Shown here one piece after another: positions 5,654 through 8,927 of a stretch of 8,927 nucleotides of DNA. A program made the translations under genes and the position numbers. The stretch comes from VMDJ01 sp965659945 (GTDB lineage Bacteria; Pseudomonadota; Gammaproteobacteria; Chromatiales; Chromatiaceae): assembly GCA_965659945.1 (NCBI GenBank), contig CBFHYJ010000064.1:1-8927 (forward strand), given 5' to 3'. The first letter of the stretch is position 1, and each line of letters opens with the position of its first letter. Under the pieces are notes generated by a model. The model made no database searches and was not told the origin of the DNA. It saw only the letters and a list, made by a program, of their open reading frames with translations.

Positions 5654-6498
5654 TCGCTGGTTTTACTCAGCAGTCGTACCTGCGTTTTATCCAAGCTCAC
5701 CAAACGTTTTTTATATAAACGACCTAAGGCACGTTTAAAGTTTGCTTTGCTTGCATAAAAGGTGTCGTAAATAACATTCGGCGGGCTTTTATCGGTAATC
5801 CGAGAGATACCATCATGCGCCTTGAGATACGCCATGATTTTTTCTTCAAGCTCATCACGTACATCTTGATTTGATGCAGCGATAGACAGGTCGATACGAC
5901 CATCTTCACGAATCTGTTTAATAAACACTTTCAGCTCATGGCCAAAACGCATCGGCTTAAACACTTCGTTTTTATACAACAGACCGATGTGCGTGTTATT
6001 CAAGATGACTTTATAACCTAACTCGGTTTGTGCTGCGACCATACCTTTGACCGCATCACCTTCTTGATACACATTACGACCATCTTCACTTAAGTGACGA
6101 TGGAATTTCGTCGTTCCCGCAATGCGATTAGTGTTCTCATCGAGATAACAGTAGATCACCACATTACGACCTTCATTCATCGGCCATGCTTGTTCGTTAA
6201 AGGGTACGAGCAAATCTTTGGGTAAGCCCCAATCCATAAAGGTACCCACATTATTCTGCTGCTTCACCTTTAGATAAGCAGCTTCTCCAACCTGCACTAA
6301 AGGTCGCTTCGTGGTCGCAATCAATCGGTCATCAGAATCGCAGTAGATGAAAACATGTAAGCGATCACCCACTAGGGTGTCATGAGGCACATCTTTACGC
6401 GGCAAGAGGATCTCGCCTTCATCTTGACCATCGAGATACACACCAAAGTCGACATGCTTGACGACCTTCATGCGATTCATACGACCAATATAGATCAT
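5650..6498 (-). CDS. CvfB/YitL-type S1 RNA-binding protein
   Basis: A 282-residue cytoplasmic RNA-binding protein of the CvfB (YitL) family. Three S1-like domains can be read: about 1-65 (KVVKHVDFGVYLDG, EILLPRKDVP), 70-135 (VGTFMDWGLPKDLLVPF) and 145-208 (GYKVILNNTHIGLLYKNEVF). A C-terminal winged-helix domain follows (about 215-280), with the family stretches DKSPPNVIYDTFYASKANFKRAL and LYKKRLV. In staphylococci CvfB affects RNA turnover and virulence genes; the role in gammaproteobacteria is unclear. The start ATG overlaps the stop of the upstream persulfide dioxygenase-like gene in ATGA. Shine-Dalgarno-like GAGG lies 11 nt upstream and AAGG directly against the start, so coupling is likely. 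Its stop overlaps the stop of the convergent plus-strand gene, and no terminator hairpin is visible here. Confidence 0.92.
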   Translation of the reverse strand: MIYIGRMNRMKVVKHVDFGVYLDGQDEGEILLPRKDVPHDTLVGDRLHVFIYCDSDDRLIATTKRPLVQVGEAAYLKVKQQNNVGTFMDWGLPKDLLVPFNEQAWPMNEGRNVVIYCYLDENTNRIAGTTKFHRHLSEDGRNVYQEGDAVKGMVAAQTELGYKVILNNTHIGLLYKNEVFKPMRFGHELKVFIKQIREDGRIDLSIAASNQDVRDELEEKIMAYLKAHDGISRITDKSPPNVIYDTFYASKANFKRALGRLYKKRLVSLDKTQVRLLSKTSD

Positions 6499-7247
6499 CC
6501 TTGGTCATGCCTCGCACAAGCACCACGAAACTCTTCCGGCACATTCCCAGGGCATTCACCACATAGCTCATTACCTGGTACCGCAAAGTCGATCTTGCGC
6601 GGATAAGGCAGATTGAGGTTATTCATGATCTCGATAAATTGATCGAGAGTTTTACCGCCACCGATATGTTCATTTCGCGCCTTCTCTTGCGCGATAGAGG
6701 ACACCCAGCGTCCTTCGTAGTCATGTCCAGGATGCACCAAAGTGTCATCTGGCAAGGTGAAGAATTTTTGCTGAATCGTTTTATACAAGGTCGCAGAGTC
6801 ACCTGATTGGAAGTCGGTTCGACCCACACCATCAATCAACATCGCATCACCAGTAAACAAGCGACTGCTCACTGGCGTATTAATCAAATAAGCATGATGG
6901 TGGTTGGTATGACCTGGTGTAAACAGTGGATGAATCTCCAAAGAGCCAAGCTTCAAAGGCACGCCCTCTTGCAAGCCCATATCCGCACATTGCAGCTCAT
7001 CCATCGCCGGGTAACAAATCATAGAGCCTGCCAACGACTTAAGACGCTTAGCGGCTGACAGATGATCTGCGTGAATATGTGTATCAATGGTATGAGTGAG
7101 CTTTAAACCAAGCGAATTAAGCACACTCAGATCACGCTCAGCGGTTTCGAGCACCGGATCGATCAAGGCGGCCTCACCGGTCTCACTACAACCAATCAAA
7201 TAGGTGTAGGTACATGAATCGGGTTCAAAAAGCTGTTTGAAAATCAT
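6495..7247 (-). CDS. ETHE1-like persulfide dioxygenase (metallo-beta-lactamase fold)
   Basis: The ETHE1 family oxidises glutathione persulfide to sulfite with O2, using a single Fe(II). The 250 residues hold the metallo-beta-lactamase motif THIHADH (H57, H59, D61, H62), the iron ligands H113 (TPGHTNHHH) and D134 (FTGDAML), then VHPGHDYEGR (H175). The diagnostic GRTDFQSGD follows D134. NLNLPYPRKIDFAVPGN is the usual family end, but here it continues about 24 residues with CGEC (C229, C232) and C244. The frame is open for 20 more codons upstream, to 7307. I chose the ATG at 7247 because CGGAG lies 6 nt before it and because family members begin MIFxQLF. It is the first gene of a two-gene operon with the CvfB-like gene (ATGA overlap). 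Its product would detoxify or oxidise sulfane sulfur. Glyoxalase II is a less likely alternative. Confidence 0.92.
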   Translation of the reverse strand: MIFKQLFEPDSCTYTYLIGCSETGEAALIDPVLETAERDLSVLNSLGLKLTHTIDTHIHADHLSAAKRLKSLAGSMICYPAMDELQCADMGLQEGVPLKLGSLEIHPLFTPGHTNHHHAYLINTPVSSRLFTGDAMLIDGVGRTDFQSGDSATLYKTIQQKFFTLPDDTLVHPGHDYEGRWVSSIAQEKARNEHIGGGKTLDQFIEIMNNLNLPYPRKIDFAVPGNELCGECPGNVPEEFRGACARHDQG

Positions 7248-7253
7248 CGATGA

Positions 7254-7258
7254 CTCCG
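7254..7258 (-). promoter_or_regulatory. Ribosome binding site that decides the persulfide dioxygenase start
   Basis: CGGAG on the minus strand lies 6 nt before the ATG at 7247. The longer reading frame starting at 7307 would place this site inside the coding sequence and would overlap the short upstream region where the operon promoter should be. Confidence 0.7.
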
Positions 7259-7313
7259 GTCTTATCCATCCTGAATTAGCCCATATAAACACAAAGCTGC
7301 CTGACAAGCAGCG

Positions 7314-7346
7314 AAAAAAAAACCGAGCTCGAAAGCTCGGTTTTTT
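7314..7346 (-). terminator. Rho-independent terminator of the EF-G gene
   Basis: The stem CCGAGCT/AGCTCGG is closed by a stable TTCG tetraloop when read on the minus strand and is followed by nine T residues. Flanking A and T runs can lengthen the stem to 13 bp. It lies about 20 bp past the EF-G stop. With T runs on both strands it could work in both directions, although only leftward transcription is expected here. Confidence 0.92.
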
Positions 7347-7364
7347 AGCGGGCTAAAAAGTGAC

Positions 7365-8927
7365 TTATTTGTCAGCTTCTTTACGCTCTTTCACTTCCTT
7401 GATCACCTGCTCCGCAACATTGTTTGGACATGGTGAGTAATGAGCGAATTCCATCGAGAACTGGCCACGACCTGAAGTCATGGTGCGCAGGTCACCGATG
7501 TAACCGAACATTTCAGAAAGTGGACATTCAGCCTTAACGCGAACACCAGTAGATGATGCTTCTTGGCCTTGGATCATGCCGCGACGACGGTTCAAGTCAC
7601 CGATAACGTCACCTACGTGATCTTCAGGTGTGAACACGTCAACCTTCATCATAGGCTCAAGCAACTGCATACCCGCTTTAGGTACTGATTGACGATATGC
7701 CCCTTTCGCTGCGATTTCGTATGCGATCGCTGATGAGTCAACGGCGTGGAAACCACCGTCAGTCAAAGTGACTTTCACGTCAAGTAATGGGAAGCCAGCC
7801 ATTGGGCCTTTATCCATACTCATCGCAAAACCTTTCTCAACTGCAGGCCAGAATTCACGAGGTACGTTACCACCGGTAACCACAGACTCGAAGGTGAAAC
7901 CTGAGTTTTGCTCACCTGGCTCAACGATGTAGTCGATCTTTGCGAACTGACCAGAACCACCCGACTGCTTTTTGTGGGTATAGCTGTCTTCAACACGCTG
8001 AGTGATGGTTTCACGGTACGCAACCTGTGGCTTACCAACGATACATTCAACACCGTGAGTACGCTTCAAGATGTCTACCTTGATGTCGAGGTGCAATTCA
8101 CCCATGCCACGGATGATGGTTTCGCCTGACTCTTCGTCAGTCTCAACGCGGAATGATGGGTCTTCTTGCATCATCTTATTCAATGCAATACCCATCTTCT
8201 CGTTAGAACCCTTATCTTTAGGCTTGATCGCGATAGAGATAACCGGATCCGGGAAGACCATCGGCTCGAGAGTCGCTGGGTTGTTTTGATCACACAAGGT
8301 GTGACCAGTTTGAGTGTTCTTCAAACCAACGAATGCGATGATGTCGCCCGCTTGTGCTGAATCAACCTCAACACGGTCATCCGCCTGCATCTCAACGATA
8401 CGACCGATACGTTCAGTCTTACCGGTGTAAGTATTTAATACGGTGTCACCTTTCTTAACCTTACCTGAGTAAATACGGGTAAAGGTTAATGCACCGAAAC
8501 GGTCATCCATAATTTTGAATGCCAAAGAACGTAGAGGGCCATCAGGATCAACAACCGCGAATCCACCAGTCTCATTACCTTCCATATCAACTTCAGGCTG
8601 AGGCTCAACTTCAGTTGGGCTAGGCAAGTAATCTACAACCGCATCCAATACCAACTGAACACCTTTGTTCTTGAATGAAGAACCTGCGTACGTTGGGAAG
8701 AAGTCCAATGCGATAGTACCTTTACGGATACAACGCTTCAGGTCTTCAACAGAAGGCTCATTACCTTCCAAGTAAGCTTCCATTAGATCGTCATCCTGCT
8801 CAACAGCAGTCTCAACCATCTTTGCACGCCATTCTTCAGCGTCCGCTTGCATATCTGCTGGGATATCAACGATATCGTAATTCAATGGATCACCAGAATC
8901 ATCCCATACCCATGCTTTCATGCTCAT
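7365..8927 (-). CDS. fusA: Elongation factor G, EF-G 2 type (N-terminal part outside window)
   Basis: EF-G is the GTPase that drives translocation of tRNA and mRNA on the ribosome; some paralogues serve in ribosome recycling. The visible 520 residues lack about 180 N-terminal residues with the P-loop and other GTP motifs, because the window ends; the MSM at the edge is internal. Present are the end of the G domain with GSSFKNKG (82-89), domain II (about 133-215), domain III (about 225-300), domain IV (about 305-425, starting with THKKQSGGSGQF) and domain V with DLNRRRG and FGYIGDLRTMTSGRGQF. Details such as ETAVEQDDDLMEAYLEG, DLKRCIRKGT and AFKIMDDRFGALTF match, from memory, the second EF-G (fusA2/fusB) of Vibrio. 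A terminator follows the stop directly and no tufA is present, so this is not the usual str-operon copy. Confidence 0.95.
   Translation of the reverse strand: MSMKAWVWDDSGDPLNYDIVDIPADMQADAEEWRAKMVETAVEQDDDLMEAYLEGNEPSVEDLKRCIRKGTIALDFFPTYAGSSFKNKGVQLVLDAVVDYLPSPTEVEPQPEVDMEGNETGGFAVVDPDGPLRSLAFKIMDDRFGALTFTRIYSGKVKKGDTVLNTYTGKTERIGRIVEMQADDRVEVDSAQAGDIIAFVGLKNTQTGHTLCDQNNPATLEPMVFPDPVISIAIKPKDKGSNEKMGIALNKMMQEDPSFRVETDEESGETIIRGMGELHLDIKVDILKRTHGVECIVGKPQVAYRETITQRVEDSYTHKKQSGGSGQFAKIDYIVEPGEQNSGFTFESVVTGGNVPREFWPAVEKGFAMSMDKGPMAGFPLLDVKVTLTDGGFHAVDSSAIAYEIAAKGAYRQSVPKAGMQLLEPMMKVDVFTPEDHVGDVIGDLNRRRGMIQGQEASSTGVRVKAECPLSEMFGYIGDLRTMTSGRGQFSMEFAHYSPCPNNVAEQVIKEVKERKEADK

Noticed and set aside
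7248..7307. Longer N-terminus (20 extra residues) for the persulfide dioxygenase-like protein.
   Set aside because: The ATG at 7247 has a well-placed CGGAG and matches the family start. The extension is not signal-like and would fill the promoter region.
7259..7313. Sigma-70 promoter for the persulfide dioxygenase/CvfB operon (TTGTCA with TATGGG or TATATG).
   Set aside because: A promoter is expected here because the EF-G terminator lies just upstream, but the visible hexamers are poor or wrongly spaced, so no exact site is called.

Overview
The window looks like chromosomal DNA of a gammaproteobacterium of moderate GC. The best clue is the partial elongation factor G at the right end: from memory its sequence is close to the stand-alone EF-G 2 of Vibrio-type gammaproteobacteria. 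The CvfB/YitL-type RNA-binding protein and the linear ArgA/ArgE arginine pathway fit this. An ETHE1-type persulfide dioxygenase and a secreted Gly/Asn/Pro/Phe repeat protein resembling sulfur globule proteins hint at a sulfur-oxidising, possibly marine lineage. I cannot fix the genus. No phage, insertion sequence, CRISPR or tRNA/rRNA was seen.

Left part (1-3139, + strand): a TetR-family regulator, missing only its start codon, lies 8 bp upstream of argE (acetylornithine deacetylase). argA (N-acetylglutamate synthase) follows after about 60 bp and ends at a strong hairpin terminator. ArgA attaches the acetyl group at the start of arginine synthesis and ArgE removes it later, so the pair brackets the acetylated part of the pathway.

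Middle (3140-4466): the gap after argA is not empty. Its minus strand can fold into two hairpins with C-rich loops (CCTCCT and TCCCC), followed by a hairpin and a T7 tract, with a -10-like box just upstream. I propose an unannotated small RNA of about 80 nt. Next, on the minus strand, comes a secreted repeat protein of 320 residues with its own perfect 12-bp terminator. A 153-bp divergent region follows, holding a palindrome that carries TATGAT on both strands, a second inverted repeat and a short direct repeat.

Right-middle (4467-5653, + strand): a DUF302 protein overlaps a spermidine-synthase-like protein by 4 bp (GTGA), so the two are probably translationally coupled. This pair runs head-on into the next operon, the two last genes sharing the bases TTAA as stop codons.

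Right part (5650-8927, - strand): a persulfide dioxygenase-like gene and a CvfB-like S1-domain gene overlap by 4 bp (ATGA) and form an operon. Upstream of them are the terminator and the coding region of an EF-G 2-type gene, cut by the window edge. No tufA follows this EF-G gene, so it is not in a standard str operon.
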